The notes under the pieces were generated by a model. It worked only from the letters and a program-made list of their open reading frames with translations, was not told the DNA's origin and ran no database searches. Positions 1 to 9,100 of a stretch of 64,000 nucleotides of DNA are shown one piece after another; positions within the stretch are counted from its first letter, which is position 1; every line of letters starts with the position of its first letter. Both the position numbers and the translations under genes were made by a program. The DNA lies in the NCBI GenBank assembly GCA_964367685.1, contig CAYIYM010000003.1, positions 87,493 to 151,492 of the forward strand. Reading direction: 5' to 3'. This DNA is from CAUPWF01 sp964367685. GTDB taxonomy: Bacteria > Bacillota > Clostridia > Lachnospirales > Lachnospiraceae.

Positions 1-283
1 CTGCCACCTGTGCATCTGCTGTTGCTGCCTCAGGATGCTTTACTACTGCTTCGCCGCCTGCTGCTTCTATTACAGCTGTAAAACCTTCTACTGTTTTTTC
101 AAAATATGGATTACCTGCAGATTTTGTTACGATTGCATGTACTCCAGCGCCAGTATCTTCACCAGCTTCCTCCTCTGTTCCTGTCTCTTCTGTAGTAGAT
201 TCTGGTTCTGTCGAACCACATCCTACCATCAATGTCGCAACCATAGTTGCCGCTAGTATAGCGCTTAATACTCTCTTTTTCAT
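1..283 (-). CDS. Sugar ABC transporter substrate-binding lipoprotein, N-terminal part (runs off left edge)
   Basis: Only the first 94 codons are in the window; the gene continues past base 1. The N-terminus is a lipoprotein signal: two lysines after the start Met, a hydrophobic stretch, and the lipobox LMVGC with Cys22 as the lipidated residue. An acidic Glu/Thr-rich linker follows, then the start of a periplasmic-binding fold (VHAIVTKSAGNPYFEKTVEGF), which matches the opening strand of Peripla_BP_4 sugar-binding proteins. It lies 57 bp after the second permease, on the same strand, and would deliver sugar to that importer. The rhamnose genes nearby suggest L-rhamnose as the ligand. The order ATPase-permease-permease-binding protein fits rhamnose-type importers. 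Family assignment is good; the ligand is inferred from context. Confidence 0.85.
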   Translation of the reverse strand, partial: MKKRVLSAILAATMVATLMVGCGSTEPESTTEETGTEEEAGEDTGAGVHAIVTKSAGNPYFEKTVEGFTAVIEAAGGEAVVKHPEAATADAQVA

Positions 284-340
284 ACTTCTCTCCTACCTTT
301 CTTTTTTATACAAAGTATCCTTGATACTTAGTAGTCATCC

Positions 341-1348
341 TTAAGCAATTACTCTTTTCTTCTTCATTTTATATGTATTTAAAATATTTGGAAGCAATGC
401 TGATACAATAAGTAAACTTCCAAGAATAATCAAAATCAATTGTGGATTCATATTTATTTGCCCCAGTCCAATTCGTAAGCATATAATGATAAATGCTGAT
501 ATCATACCGCCCTCAATTTTCCCTTTGCCACCCGCTGTAGATACCCCTCCAAATACAGCCATTGCAATTGCATCTAACTCAAATCCATTTCCAGTTGTTG
601 TATTTGCCCCGTATAATACAGATGTTAAGAACATCGCACTTACTCCTGCCATAAAACCTGTAACTGTGAATACAATCAATCTTATTTTCTGAACTGGCAC
701 TCCTGAGTAATACGCTGCTAATGGATTGGCACCAATTGCATATAACCTTCTTCCAAATGTAGATTTGCTAAGCACTAACCAAAAGAGGATTGCTAGAACA
801 ATAATTAAAAAGAACATATATGGAATAATTCCCACTTTCTCTGAAAGCATTCGAAATCCATCTGTTTCAGATAATGAAATAGAACCACCGCTTCCCAACC
901 ATATTTCTGCTATTCCACGAAAGATAATTTGTGTCGCAAGGGTTACAATCATTGGTGGTAGCTCTGTGAATTTAGTTAATATTATCCCATTTATAAATCC
1001 GCAAATAGTTCCAACCAGTAATCCTGTTCCGAATACTGCTATTGTTGGTAATCCATTGTTTACAGCCATGCACATTGCAGTTGCTGAAAGACACACAATA
1101 GATCCAACTGAAATATCAATTTCTCCAAGTATCAAGATATATGTCATTGGCAATAACAAAAATACTCCTGCCAGATATCTTGGCATTTCTCGAAATATAT
1201 TTGCAATTAAGTATGTATCAGACATAGATGCACACATGAAATTAACCAATACAAATACAATAATTAACATCCCTTCCCAACTCATAATCGTATTTTTCCA
1301 AGGTGATGCTGGCACATTTTCAATACTTCTTCCCGATTTTCCCGCCAT
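341..1348 (-). CDS. Sugar ABC transporter permease (RhaP/RhaQ-like)
   Basis: This 335-residue integral membrane protein belongs to the BPD_transp_2 family used by ribose, rhamnose and AI-2 importers. It has about nine to ten hydrophobic segments. The family hallmarks are visible: LILGEIDISVGSIVCL near residue 75 and AVFGGVSTAGGKGKIEG near residue 270, which is the loop contacting the ATPase. The start is an ATG behind GGGAGATGTAATT. It begins 2 bp after the stop of the other permease, so the two are translationally linked and likely form a heterodimeric channel. Rhamnose as substrate is inferred from the flanking isomerase and kinase genes; a different sugar cannot be ruled out. Confidence 0.88.
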   Translation of the reverse strand: MAGKSGRSIENVPASPWKNTIMSWEGMLIIVFVLVNFMCASMSDTYLIANIFREMPRYLAGVFLLLPMTYILILGEIDISVGSIVCLSATAMCMAVNNGLPTIAVFGTGLLVGTICGFINGIILTKFTELPPMIVTLATQIIFRGIAEIWLGSGGSISLSETDGFRMLSEKVGIIPYMFFLIIVLAILFWLVLSKSTFGRRLYAIGANPLAAYYSGVPVQKIRLIVFTVTGFMAGVSAMFLTSVLYGANTTTGNGFELDAIAMAVFGGVSTAGGKGKIEGGMISAFIIICLRIGLGQINMNPQLILIILGSLLIVSALLPNILNTYKMKKKRVIA

Positions 1349-1350
1349 AA

Positions 1351-2343
1351 TTACATCTCCCTTCTCTTCAAGCTATTCTTATCCATTGCACGCTGTGCCA
1401 TAATATTTAGAATGATTACAACTAAAATAATTACACCTTTTACGGTATTTTGTACAATTGAATCTATCCCAATAAGTGGAAGTGCTTTTGCAATTACAGC
1501 TAGAATCAGCGAGCCTAATAATGCTCCAACAACTGTTCCGCGTCCTCCCGTCATACTCACTCCACCAATTACACAAGCTGCAATTACATCCATTTCTTTT
1601 CCATATAACATGTTAGGCTGCGCTGCTGAATAAATTGAAGTAGCAAGTGCGCCCGATAGTCCTGCCAGAAGTCCCATGACTGCATATACCATTAGTTGTA
1701 CATTCTGCGTATGAATTCCAGATATTCTAGCCGCCTCTTTATTACTTCCAACAGCATAGACTTTACGGCCAATTTTGGTCCATTTCATTACAACAAAGAA
1801 TATAATATAGCATACAATAATTACCCAAATCACTTTGTTTATTCCTAGGAACTCTTCTACTGCGAAATTTTTAAATTCGCCAAGTTCATCTGCAGTTGCC
1901 CAAGTGTTATTTCCAATTACATAGGCTAATCCCCTATAGATATACATAAATCCCATAGTTGCAATAATCGGTAATACATTTCCCCTTGAAATAACTAATC
2001 CTACAATTGCTCCACAGAGTGTTCCAATCAAAATTGCTACCACAAATAACACGCCTGTATTTTCTATTAGGTTCATTTTCATTAACATCCCTATCGACAT
2101 ACCCGAAAAGGCTAATGTAGAAGCAATTGAAATATCTATTCCTCCAATTAGAAGTACATTTAACATTCCTAGTGTCATAATCATAGTTACTGCATTGTTT
2201 TTTAACATGTCTGAAATTGATTTCCACGTCATAAATGAAGGACTTCTAAATGAAATAGCAATAAATAAAAGTACCAGAACAATTAGCAAACTCGCCTCAC
2301 GAGAATCACGAATTGTTTGTAATAGTGTTTTTTCCCTCTTCAA
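1351..2343 (-). CDS. Sugar ABC transporter permease (RhaP/RhaQ-like), TTG start
   Basis: This 330-residue BPD_transp_2 permease is homologous to its downstream partner and has about ten membrane segments. Visible family motifs are LLIGGIDISIASTLAF near residue 65 and CVIGGVSMTGGRGTVVG near residue 260, the coupling region. The start is TTG behind AGGAGG with nine bases between; the ATG lying between them opens a frame that stops after three codons, so TTG is the only sensible start. It follows the ATPase gene by 13 bp. With the second permease and the two-domain ATPase it makes a complete importer core. Confidence 0.87.
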   Translation of the reverse strand: MKREKTLLQTIRDSREASLLIVLVLLFIAISFRSPSFMTWKSISDMLKNNAVTMIMTLGMLNVLLIGGIDISIASTLAFSGMSIGMLMKMNLIENTGVLFVVAILIGTLCGAIVGLVISRGNVLPIIATMGFMYIYRGLAYVIGNNTWATADELGEFKNFAVEEFLGINKVIWVIIVCYIIFFVVMKWTKIGRKVYAVGSNKEAARISGIHTQNVQLMVYAVMGLLAGLSGALATSIYSAAQPNMLYGKEMDVIAACVIGGVSMTGGRGTVVGALLGSLILAVIAKALPLIGIDSIVQNTVKGVIILVVIILNIMAQRAMDKNSLKRREM

Positions 2344-2356
2344 CTTCCCATTCCTC

Positions 2357-3847
2357 CTATTTTGATTTCTCCATTGCCAATTCTAGTATTCCCTCTTGTG
2401 TAATCTCACCTCTGTTTAACTCACCAGTAATCTTTCCATTACACATTACAACGATACGATCACTCATACCAAGTATCTCAGGCATTTCTGATGAAATCAT
2501 TATAATTCCATATCCTTCTTGCGCTAATTCACCCATGATTTGATAGATTTCAGCTTTTGCACCAACGTCTACTCCTTTCGTTGGCTCATCCATTATTACA
2601 ACCTTCATCTCCTGGCTAAGTGCTTTCGCAACAACAACTTTTTGTTGATTTCCACCAGATAATGTATTTGCTGCGTCAAAAATAGTTACCGCCTTGGTAT
2701 CAACCTTTTCTAACAATGTCTTGGCAATATCTCGTTCTTTCTTCTCATCGTTTAATCCAGCTTTTGCATATTTACTAATGGTTGGCAAGGTCACATTTCT
2801 ACCTAGTCCCCAATTCATGATAAGACCTTCTTTTTGACGATCTTCTGGTAACAAAATAATTCCATTACTCATTGCATCCATTGGTTTACGAACTTGAATC
2901 CTAGACCCCTCTAAATATAATTCCCCCAAATCAGGTTGTGTGATTCCACAAATGCTTTGTACAAGTTCTGTTCTTCCAGCACCAACAAGCCCTGTTAATC
3001 CAACAATTTCCCCTGCTCGTACTGTAAGAGAAATATTTTTATAAAATCCTGTTTTTGAGAATCCTTCTACTCTTAGTAACTCATCTCCAATTTTCACCTC
3101 AGGTTTTGGAAATAGATCTCCTATCTCTCTTCCTACCATGGCTTTAATTAATTCTCCATTAGATATTTCATCAACCTGATATGTATTAATATATTGTGAG
3201 TCTCGTAATACAGTTATCCTACTGGCCAAGCGATACATGTCCTCAAATCGATGAGAAATAAAAATAATGGAAACTCCATTCTCTTTTAAAGAATCTACAA
3301 TCTTATATAATTCTTCTGATTCACTTTTTGTAAGTGCAGCTGTTGGCTCATCTAAAATTATGATTTTTGCATTTGTTGACAATGCTTTTGCAATCTCAAC
3401 CATTTGTTGTTGTGCAACACTCAAACTCCCCATCTCTTCTGTAGAACTAAAATCTGAATTTAACTTTTTTAATAATACATCTGCTTTTTCAAACATTTTT
3501 TTCCATTGGATAAATCCATATTTTCTTGTTTCATGACCCATAAAGATATTTTCAGCCACTGTCAAATGAGGGTAAGATGTTGGATGTTGATACACAGCAG
3601 CTATCCCTGCCGCCTGGGCATCTTTTGTGCCTTTAAAATCCACTTCTTTTCCTTCAATGTACATCGTACCTTCTTCAGCTTTATGTACACCTGTTATTAC
3701 CTTGATAAATGTAGATTTCCCTGCACCATTTTCCCCCATAAGTGCATGAACTTCACCCTTTTTTAGCTGAAACTTCACATTATCTAAGGCTTTAACACCT
3801 GGAAATATTTTGGTTATTCCTTTTAACTCCAATATATATTCAGACAT
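2357..3847 (-). CDS. Sugar ABC transporter ATP-binding protein with two nucleotide-binding domains (RhaT/MglA type)
   Basis: This 496-residue cytoplasmic ATPase has two fused ABC domains, as in RbsA, MglA and rhamnose importers. Domain 1 carries Walker A GENGAGKST (38-46), signature LSVAQQQMVE and Walker B IIILDEPTAAL. Domain 2 has the degenerate P-loop GLVGAGRTE typical of this family, with an intact signature LSGGNQQKVV and Walker B VVIMDEPTKGV. It is the first gene of the importer operon, with GGAGG upstream of the ATG. The 195-bp gap to the divergent response regulator gene holds the promoter and a TATCGAAA/TTTCGATA inverted repeat. The energising function is certain; the substrate is inferred from neighbours. 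Confidence 0.93.
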   Translation of the reverse strand: MSEYILELKGITKIFPGVKALDNVKFQLKKGEVHALMGENGAGKSTFIKVITGVHKAEEGTMYIEGKEVDFKGTKDAQAAGIAAVYQHPTSYPHLTVAENIFMGHETRKYGFIQWKKMFEKADVLLKKLNSDFSSTEEMGSLSVAQQQMVEIAKALSTNAKIIILDEPTAALTKSESEELYKIVDSLKENGVSIIFISHRFEDMYRLASRITVLRDSQYINTYQVDEISNGELIKAMVGREIGDLFPKPEVKIGDELLRVEGFSKTGFYKNISLTVRAGEIVGLTGLVGAGRTELVQSICGITQPDLGELYLEGSRIQVRKPMDAMSNGIILLPEDRQKEGLIMNWGLGRNVTLPTISKYAKAGLNDEKKERDIAKTLLEKVDTKAVTIFDAANTLSGGNQQKVVVAKALSQEMKVVIMDEPTKGVDVGAKAEIYQIMGELAQEGYGIIMISSEMPEILGMSDRIVVMCNGKITGELNRGEITQEGILELAMEKSK

Positions 3848-3918
3848 TTTAACCCTCCATTCCTTTTTCTATACCATTGTCTTTTCCTTAACTTCTTGTT
3901 TCATAATATCATCCAAAT

Positions 3919-3949
3919 TATCGAAAATATATAGCACAATCTTTCGATA
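3919..3949. promoter_or_regulatory. Inverted repeat in the divergent ABC importer / two-component promoter region
   Basis: Perfect 8-base arms TATCGAAA (3919-3926) and TTTCGATA (3942-3949) have centres 23 bp apart, about two helical turns. They lie between the ABC ATPase start (3847, minus strand) and the response-regulator start (4043, plus strand). The position suits an operator for the adjacent AraC-type response regulator, although that link is inferred. Confidence 0.4.
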
Positions 3950-4042
3950 TTGGGTAAATTATTACTTTTTAATTGTCTTTAGTTGCTTTCATATTTGTTT
4001 TTGTGTAAAATTCTCGTATAAGGCTTGGGGAGGTCCATTTAT

Positions 4043-5611
4043 ATGAAATTATTAATTGTAGACGATGAAATATTAACGCGTAATGGGATTCAATCATCCC
4101 TTAATTGGGAGGAACTTGGAATCTCCAAAATCATAGAGGCTGACAATGGAATTCATGCATTGAAGATAGCAAAACTCGAGAAGCCCGCCCTTATACTTTC
4201 GGATATTCGAATGCCTCAAATGTCAGGAATCGAATTTGCCAAAAAAATAAGTGCCTTCTTACCAGACAGTAAAATTATATTCATGAGTGGGTATTCAGAT
4301 AAAGAATATTTGAAAGCCGCCATCAAATTAAAGGTAGTAACCTATATAGAAAAACCTCTTTCACCAGCGGAAATCAAACAAGCAATTTTAGAAGCTAAAG
4401 AATCCTATTTGATGAACCAAAACTTGAAAGAAACCGTGTCTCGTTATCATACAGAAGCCGACTCTAAGCTTGCGGCTTTATTAACCAAACCCTATGTAAA
4501 CGTAAAGCCATCTATTGACCAGTTGTTAAAGGCACACACTTATTCTATCAACAAAAACAGCCGCTTCTCGTGCTTCCTTATTCAAGGAAAAACCTCGTCT
4601 ATTCCAGCGCATCATATTGAACTGCTAAAAGACGATTTAGCTACGTTACTAACGCCTAGCAAGGTGATTTCTTTTCACACCACCTTACACGATAAATATC
4701 ATGTATTTTTTTTGCTACACGATGGAATCCTAGAAGAAAAATTCATTTATTCCATTAGTAAATTGCTTAAAGAATATCCCAAACATTTAACATCTACAAT
4801 TGTTTCTATTGGGTTTACAAAGAAAGCAGGTATTGAATTTGCTTATGAAGCTTATTCCAATAGCGTTCTTTTGATGCAGCAAGGATTTTTCTTTCCTTCC
4901 GGCACCCTGATTACAGATAAATTGATTCCCACCCCCTCACTCGTATCACAATCACAACTTGAGCACATACTACTTGCATATAAACAAAGTGTATTATTAA
5001 AGCAAATAGATGACTGCAATAAGTATTTAGGAGAACTTTTTTCATATTATCAATTTAATACAAGTATTGTTGCATCCCATGCAAAAGATACCTACTATAA
5101 ATTATTTCTTTTTATTAATGAAACGCATGTTAAATGGAAGCTTCATAATTCCGATTCCTTAAACACCCACACCCATTCGATCCTTGAACTCATTGAGTCT
5201 TGTACCGTTTATGAAGAATTACATTCCCTTTTATCATCGCGAACAAATTCTTTATTTGTAACATTAGAAAATGAGAGTTCCGAAGATTCTTCCATTTACT
5301 TAATCAAAGAGTATATCGCACAAAATTTCTCAAATGATTTACTTTCTATAAAAGAAATAAGTGATTACGTTAATCTATCTGTATCCTATCTTTGCTCTTA
5401 TTTTAAAGCGCAAACAGGACACACACTAAACCAATATATCACTGAATATCGATTAGAATATGCCAAGGAATTGCTTGCTGATCATCGGATACAGATCAAT
5501 GATATTTCTACTCGTGTTGGCTATAGTAATTCCAATTACTTTGCAAAATCATTCAAAAAATACTCTGGATTCACTCCATCCAGTTATCGGGAGCATATTG
5601 AAAAATGGTAA
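4043..5611 (+). CDS. Two-component response regulator, YesN/AraC type
   Basis: This 522-residue regulator has an N-terminal receiver domain (1-120) with the phospho-acceptor Asp54 in LILSDIRMPQMSG and the acidic pocket DDE at 7-9. A long variable middle region follows, then a C-terminal AraC-type double helix-turn-helix (about 420-522, including ISDYVNLSVSYLCSYFK and RVGYSNSNYFAKSFKKYSG). The start at 4043 is preferred over one six codons upstream because GGAGG lies nine bases before it and the receiver begins directly with MKLLIVDDE. The stop overlaps the start of the sensor kinase. Divergent orientation from the sugar ABC operon suggests that it activates that operon; YesM/YesN pairs commonly control sugar uptake in Clostridia. 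Confidence 0.92.
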   Translation: MKLLIVDDEILTRNGIQSSLNWEELGISKIIEADNGIHALKIAKLEKPALILSDIRMPQMSGIEFAKKISAFLPDSKIIFMSGYSDKEYLKAAIKLKVVTYIEKPLSPAEIKQAILEAKESYLMNQNLKETVSRYHTEADSKLAALLTKPYVNVKPSIDQLLKAHTYSINKNSRFSCFLIQGKTSSIPAHHIELLKDDLATLLTPSKVISFHTTLHDKYHVFFLLHDGILEEKFIYSISKLLKEYPKHLTSTIVSIGFTKKAGIEFAYEAYSNSVLLMQQGFFFPSGTLITDKLIPTPSLVSQSQLEHILLAYKQSVLLKQIDDCNKYLGELFSYYQFNTSIVASHAKDTYYKLFLFINETHVKWKLHNSDSLNTHTHSILELIESCTVYEELHSLLSSRTNSLFVTLENESSEDSSIYLIKEYIAQNFSNDLLSIKEISDYVNLSVSYLCSYFKAQTGHTLNQYITEYRLEYAKELLADHRIQINDISTRVGYSNSNYFAKSFKKYSGFTPSSYREHIEKW

Positions 5612-7425
5612 CCTTACTCAATTATTTAAAATCAACATACTTAAATCTCAAGATTCGGAGTAAATTTACATTCTCTATTTTATTCGTGGTCTCAATTCCA
5701 CTAATATTAATGGGAATCTATCTTTACACTCAGCTATCAGATATGATTCTTGCTGATACTATTCGCAACGAGCAAATAGCAGTAGCCAATTCCGGCCCAC
5801 AGATCGTCGCCGAGATTGAAGACATCATCCATATTGGCGAGGAATTAACTGAAACTGAATTTTATTCTAGGTTAACCCATGAAACGAATGCCGACGAATT
5901 GACCAATCTTATTAATTCATCTATGGCTAATGATTTCCAACAAATAATCCAAACCGGAATTGAATCTACAATCATTGAAGATATTCGAATTTTTTCTGAT
6001 GTCATACCCACTACAAATGCTAGCCCTATTGCTAACATAATTAAACCCTATAGTATGGCTAATGCCACCCATTGGCACGGTATCTTTAGTGCATCTTCGT
6101 CGATTGAAACATTGTTTTGCCCCGAGTTTTATCTAAGTCACACTGAAATCGTGAACTTTGGAAATAGCGCCTATATTATGGAGAGTTCTACATTAATTAA
6201 CGGTTCTCCGGAACTTTTTTATGTAGCAATATACTTTTCATCAGAATCTCTTGCAGAAATCATGGATCAAAATCTACTTTCTGACGAAAATGTTGCTTAC
6301 ATTATTAATAGCAGAGATAATATTGTCGCCACCACAAATCAGGCACAATCAAGCACATACTACTTTGATTATCATACGGTTAGAGACAATTTTATGTCTT
6401 CGAATAATTTCATTTCCAAAAAAATATTAAACGAAAATGTATATGCGTCATTTTACAGTATTGCCCATACAGATTGGTACATGGTGGCTGCTCTTCCTGC
6501 AGAACCTATACTCAAAAAAAATCTGTCTGTCATGAGCACATTTATATCAATTTATATTTTGTTTGTTGGCATTTCCTTCCTTATGGCATCCATATTCTCT
6601 CATTCGATTACAAATAGACTTTCTAATGTAATTAAGCAAATGAGTAAAGCGCGATACAGCGCACCGACTCCTTTAAAATCTCCAAATTCCAAGGATGAAA
6701 TCGGTGAGTTAATTGATACTTATAATTACATGACCCTTACGATTAATCGCTTATTAGAAGAGCAGGAACAGGCTTCCGAACAGGTGCGAATAGCAGAATT
6801 CGATGCACTACAGGCACAAATCAATCCTCATTTTTTATACAATACAATGGATATGATTAATTGGCATTCTCAACAAGGAGAATCCGATAAGGTTCAAGAT
6901 GTTATATTTAAGCTTTCTCGTTTTTACAAATTAACACTCAGTCGAAAATCTTCTTACAGTACTATCGAAGAAGAACTTGAGCATATTACACTTTATATTG
7001 AATTACAAAATATGCGATTCAATGATAATATCTCACTTATTATTGATATTCCAGATTCATTACTTGCTTGTAGTATTCCAAAACTTACATTACAACCATT
7101 AATCGAAAATGCAATTACCCACGGAATCTTAGAAAAAGATGATCGCACTGGAACCATTGTGATTGGAGGCTGGCAAGAAGATGCAGATACTGTTGTTATT
7201 CAAGTATCAGATGATGGACAAGGGATGACCGCTGAAATTATTAAGTCTTTATTCTCCGCCGAGACAATGTTAGCTGCGCGTTCTGCAGAAAAAGGCTCTC
7301 ATGTTGCCGTATATAACACTCATCAGCGGCTGCAAGTTCTCTATGGTTCCGCCTTTGGCCTTACCTATTCTAGCACTCTTGGAGTCGGCACTGATGTTTC
7401 CATCCGACTCCCTTTTCGAACTTAA
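5605..7425 (+). CDS. Sensor histidine kinase, YesM type
   Basis: This 606-residue membrane sensor has membrane segments near residues 22-42 and 305-328. They bracket an extracytoplasmic sensing region of about 260 residues, followed by a HAMP-like linker, a His_kinase domain with DALQAQINPHFLYN (phospho-acceptor His409), and a HATPase_c domain with the N-box LQPLIENAITHGI and the G-box SDDGQGM. Its ATG overlaps the response-regulator stop, so the pair is co-translated. By context it senses rhamnose or a rhamnose oligomer outside the cell and phosphorylates the YesN-type partner. The operon ends at a strong hairpin terminator shared with the opposing mutarotase gene. Confidence 0.93.
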   Translation: MVTLLNYLKSTYLNLKIRSKFTFSILFVVSIPLILMGIYLYTQLSDMILADTIRNEQIAVANSGPQIVAEIEDIIHIGEELTETEFYSRLTHETNADELTNLINSSMANDFQQIIQTGIESTIIEDIRIFSDVIPTTNASPIANIIKPYSMANATHWHGIFSASSSIETLFCPEFYLSHTEIVNFGNSAYIMESSTLINGSPELFYVAIYFSSESLAEIMDQNLLSDENVAYIINSRDNIVATTNQAQSSTYYFDYHTVRDNFMSSNNFISKKILNENVYASFYSIAHTDWYMVAALPAEPILKKNLSVMSTFISIYILFVGISFLMASIFSHSITNRLSNVIKQMSKARYSAPTPLKSPNSKDEIGELIDTYNYMTLTINRLLEEQEQASEQVRIAEFDALQAQINPHFLYNTMDMINWHSQQGESDKVQDVIFKLSRFYKLTLSRKSSYSTIEEELEHITLYIELQNMRFNDNISLIIDIPDSLLACSIPKLTLQPLIENAITHGILEKDDRTGTIVIGGWQEDADTVVIQVSDDGQGMTAEIIKSLFSAETMLAARSAEKGSHVAVYNTHQRLQVLYGSAFGLTYSSTLGVGTDVSIRLPFRT

Positions 7426-7470
7426 AAAACTAGCTCAGATTCCGTTAAATTGGAATTTGAGCTAGTTTTT
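7424..7470. terminator. Bidirectional hairpin terminator between sensor kinase and rhaM
   Basis: The arms AAAACTAGCTCAGATTCC and GGAATTTGAGCTAGTTTTT pair around an eight-base loop. The right arm ends in a T run for the plus-strand operon and the left arm has an A run that serves the minus-strand rhamnose operon. It sits between two converging genes. Confidence 0.85.
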
Positions 7471-7472
7471 AT

Positions 7473-7784
7473 TTAATCTAAATGAAATACCGATTTCAAA
7501 TCTATACTTACAGGACTCATATCTTCATTGGTTTCCATAATATCAGCCATGAACTCCCACCATTTTTGGCAAATTTCAGTAGTACCACTTTGTTTCCATC
7601 TCTCTTCATCTTCAATTTCAATATAACCAAAAAGTGTTAATGTTTCTTCATCAAGAAAAATAGTATAATTTTTCCCTCCATATGTATGAATCATTTCTTT
7701 CATTTCAGGCCATAATTGATGATGCCTTTTTTCATATTCCTGCTCCATGCCAGGATATAATTTCATCTTAAATCCTTTTATCAT
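7473..7784 (-). CDS. rhaM: L-rhamnose mutarotase
   Basis: This 103-residue protein interconverts the alpha and beta anomers of L-rhamnose ahead of the isomerase, in the cytoplasm. The length matches the family (about 104). Family features are seen: GFKMKLYPGMEQEYEKRHHQLWPEM at the N-terminus, with the conserved His/Trp residues, and KWWEFMADIMETN near the C-terminus. The start at 7784 was chosen because GGGAGG lies just upstream; an earlier Met seven codons before has no ribosome site. It is the last gene of the rhaB-rhaA-rhaM operon and converges on the sensor kinase. Confidence 0.93.
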   Translation of the reverse strand: MIKGFKMKLYPGMEQEYEKRHHQLWPEMKEMIHTYGGKNYTIFLDEETLTLFGYIEIEDEERWKQSGTTEICQKWWEFMADIMETNEDMSPVSIDLKSVFHLD

Positions 7785-7827
7785 ATATGATTGACCTCCC
7801 TTCATCTTCTTGCCCTATTCAGATTCA

Positions 7828-9084
7828 TTATACTCTCTTTGATAATACCTCTTCTTCATATTTCTTTACTTCTTCATACCAAGCTGCTTTGACAGGAACT
7901 TGATTTTTCTCACAAAAATAATCCCACACATCACCTAATGGATATGTTTTCATTTCTTCTTGCAACATCATTAATTCTGTATATTTCCCATCTTCTTGTA
8001 GTTGTGCCAGAGTTTCATTTGGTGAAAGAAGCGCAAATAAAAGTGCTTTTTGCATATTTCGCATCCCTACTACCCATGCGGAAACTCGGTTAATACTTGC
8101 ATCAAAATAATCCAATCCAAATAACACTTTGTCAAGGGCATTATTTCGAACAATTTCTTTTGCAATCTCTTTTGTTTCATCATCTAATAAGAGTACATGA
8201 TCACTGTCCCAACGTACAGGCCTTGTCACATGTAATGCAATCTTTTCATTAAATAAAAGCATAGATGAAATTTTATCAGAAACCACTTCTGTTGGATGAT
8301 AGTGTCCATTGTCCATTAAACTTAAGATTCCATTTTTTGCAGCATAATTAATTGTAAATTCAGAAGATCCTACTGTATAAGACTCTACTCCAATCCCAAA
8401 AACCTTCGACTCCAAACAAACAATACACTTCTCCTTATCATATTCCATAGATAAGATTTCATCTAAAGACTCTTTAAATCGTCTTCTCGGTGCTAATCTA
8501 TCTGCTGGGATGTCTTTGAATCCATCTGGAATCCAAATATTCATCAAGCAAGGTTGTCCTAACTCTTCAGCAAAATATTCTGAAATTCGGATACAAGCCT
8601 GAGTATGTTTAATCCAAAATTCGCGAATAGATTGATCTGGGCTTGATAATGTAAGATTGTCTTTCATCATAGGATGAGAAAAAATAGTTGGATTGAAATC
8701 AATGCCTAATCCTCTCTCTTTTGCATATGTTACCCATTTTTCAAAATGTTTCGGCTCAATTTTATCTCGATCTACAAACTCACCCTCTTCAAATATAGCG
8801 TAGCAAGCATGTAGATTGATTTTATGTTTCCCTGGAATTAGGCTAAGAGCTTTGTCCATATCATCCATAAGTTCCTGTGGTGTTCTTGCTTTTCCTGGAT
8901 AATTTCCAGTTGTCTGAATTCCACCTGTAAGAGGTCCTTCTTGATCAAATCCAGTTACATCATCCCCTTGCCAACAGTGCATAGAAATAGAAACTTTTTC
9001 CAGTGTTGCAATTGCGCTCTCTACATCAATTCCTAGTACTCCATACATTTCTTTCGCTGATTCATATCGTTCCATTGTTCTCAT
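7828..9084 (-). CDS. rhaA: L-rhamnose isomerase
   Basis: This 418-residue enzyme converts L-rhamnose to L-rhamnulose, the first committed step of catabolism, using divalent metal. The length is that of the RhaA family (about 420). Diagnostic segments are SMHCWQGDDVTGFD near residue 35, KINLHACYA near 95, GIDFNPTIFSHPM near 130, LMDNGHYHPTEVVSDK near 255 and VRWDSDHV near 290, which contain the metal and substrate ligands. The start has AAGGAGA six bases upstream. It lies between rhaB and rhaM, 16 bp after rhaB. The aldolase step (RhaD) is not in the window. Confidence 0.97.
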   Translation of the reverse strand: MRTMERYESAKEMYGVLGIDVESAIATLEKVSISMHCWQGDDVTGFDQEGPLTGGIQTTGNYPGKARTPQELMDDMDKALSLIPGKHKINLHACYAIFEEGEFVDRDKIEPKHFEKWVTYAKERGLGIDFNPTIFSHPMMKDNLTLSSPDQSIREFWIKHTQACIRISEYFAEELGQPCLMNIWIPDGFKDIPADRLAPRRRFKESLDEILSMEYDKEKCIVCLESKVFGIGVESYTVGSSEFTINYAAKNGILSLMDNGHYHPTEVVSDKISSMLLFNEKIALHVTRPVRWDSDHVLLLDDETKEIAKEIVRNNALDKVLFGLDYFDASINRVSAWVVGMRNMQKALLFALLSPNETLAQLQEDGKYTELMMLQEEMKTYPLGDVWDYFCEKNQVPVKAAWYEEVKKYEEEVLSKRV

Positions 9085-9100
9085 ATCAAATCTCCTTATC

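Noticed and set aside
726..1403. Long open frame on the plus strand (225 codons) inside the permease genes
   Set aside because: It is antisense to two well-supported ABC permeases, lacks a ribosome site, and its sequence looks like the mirror of membrane helices rich in Ile/Leu.
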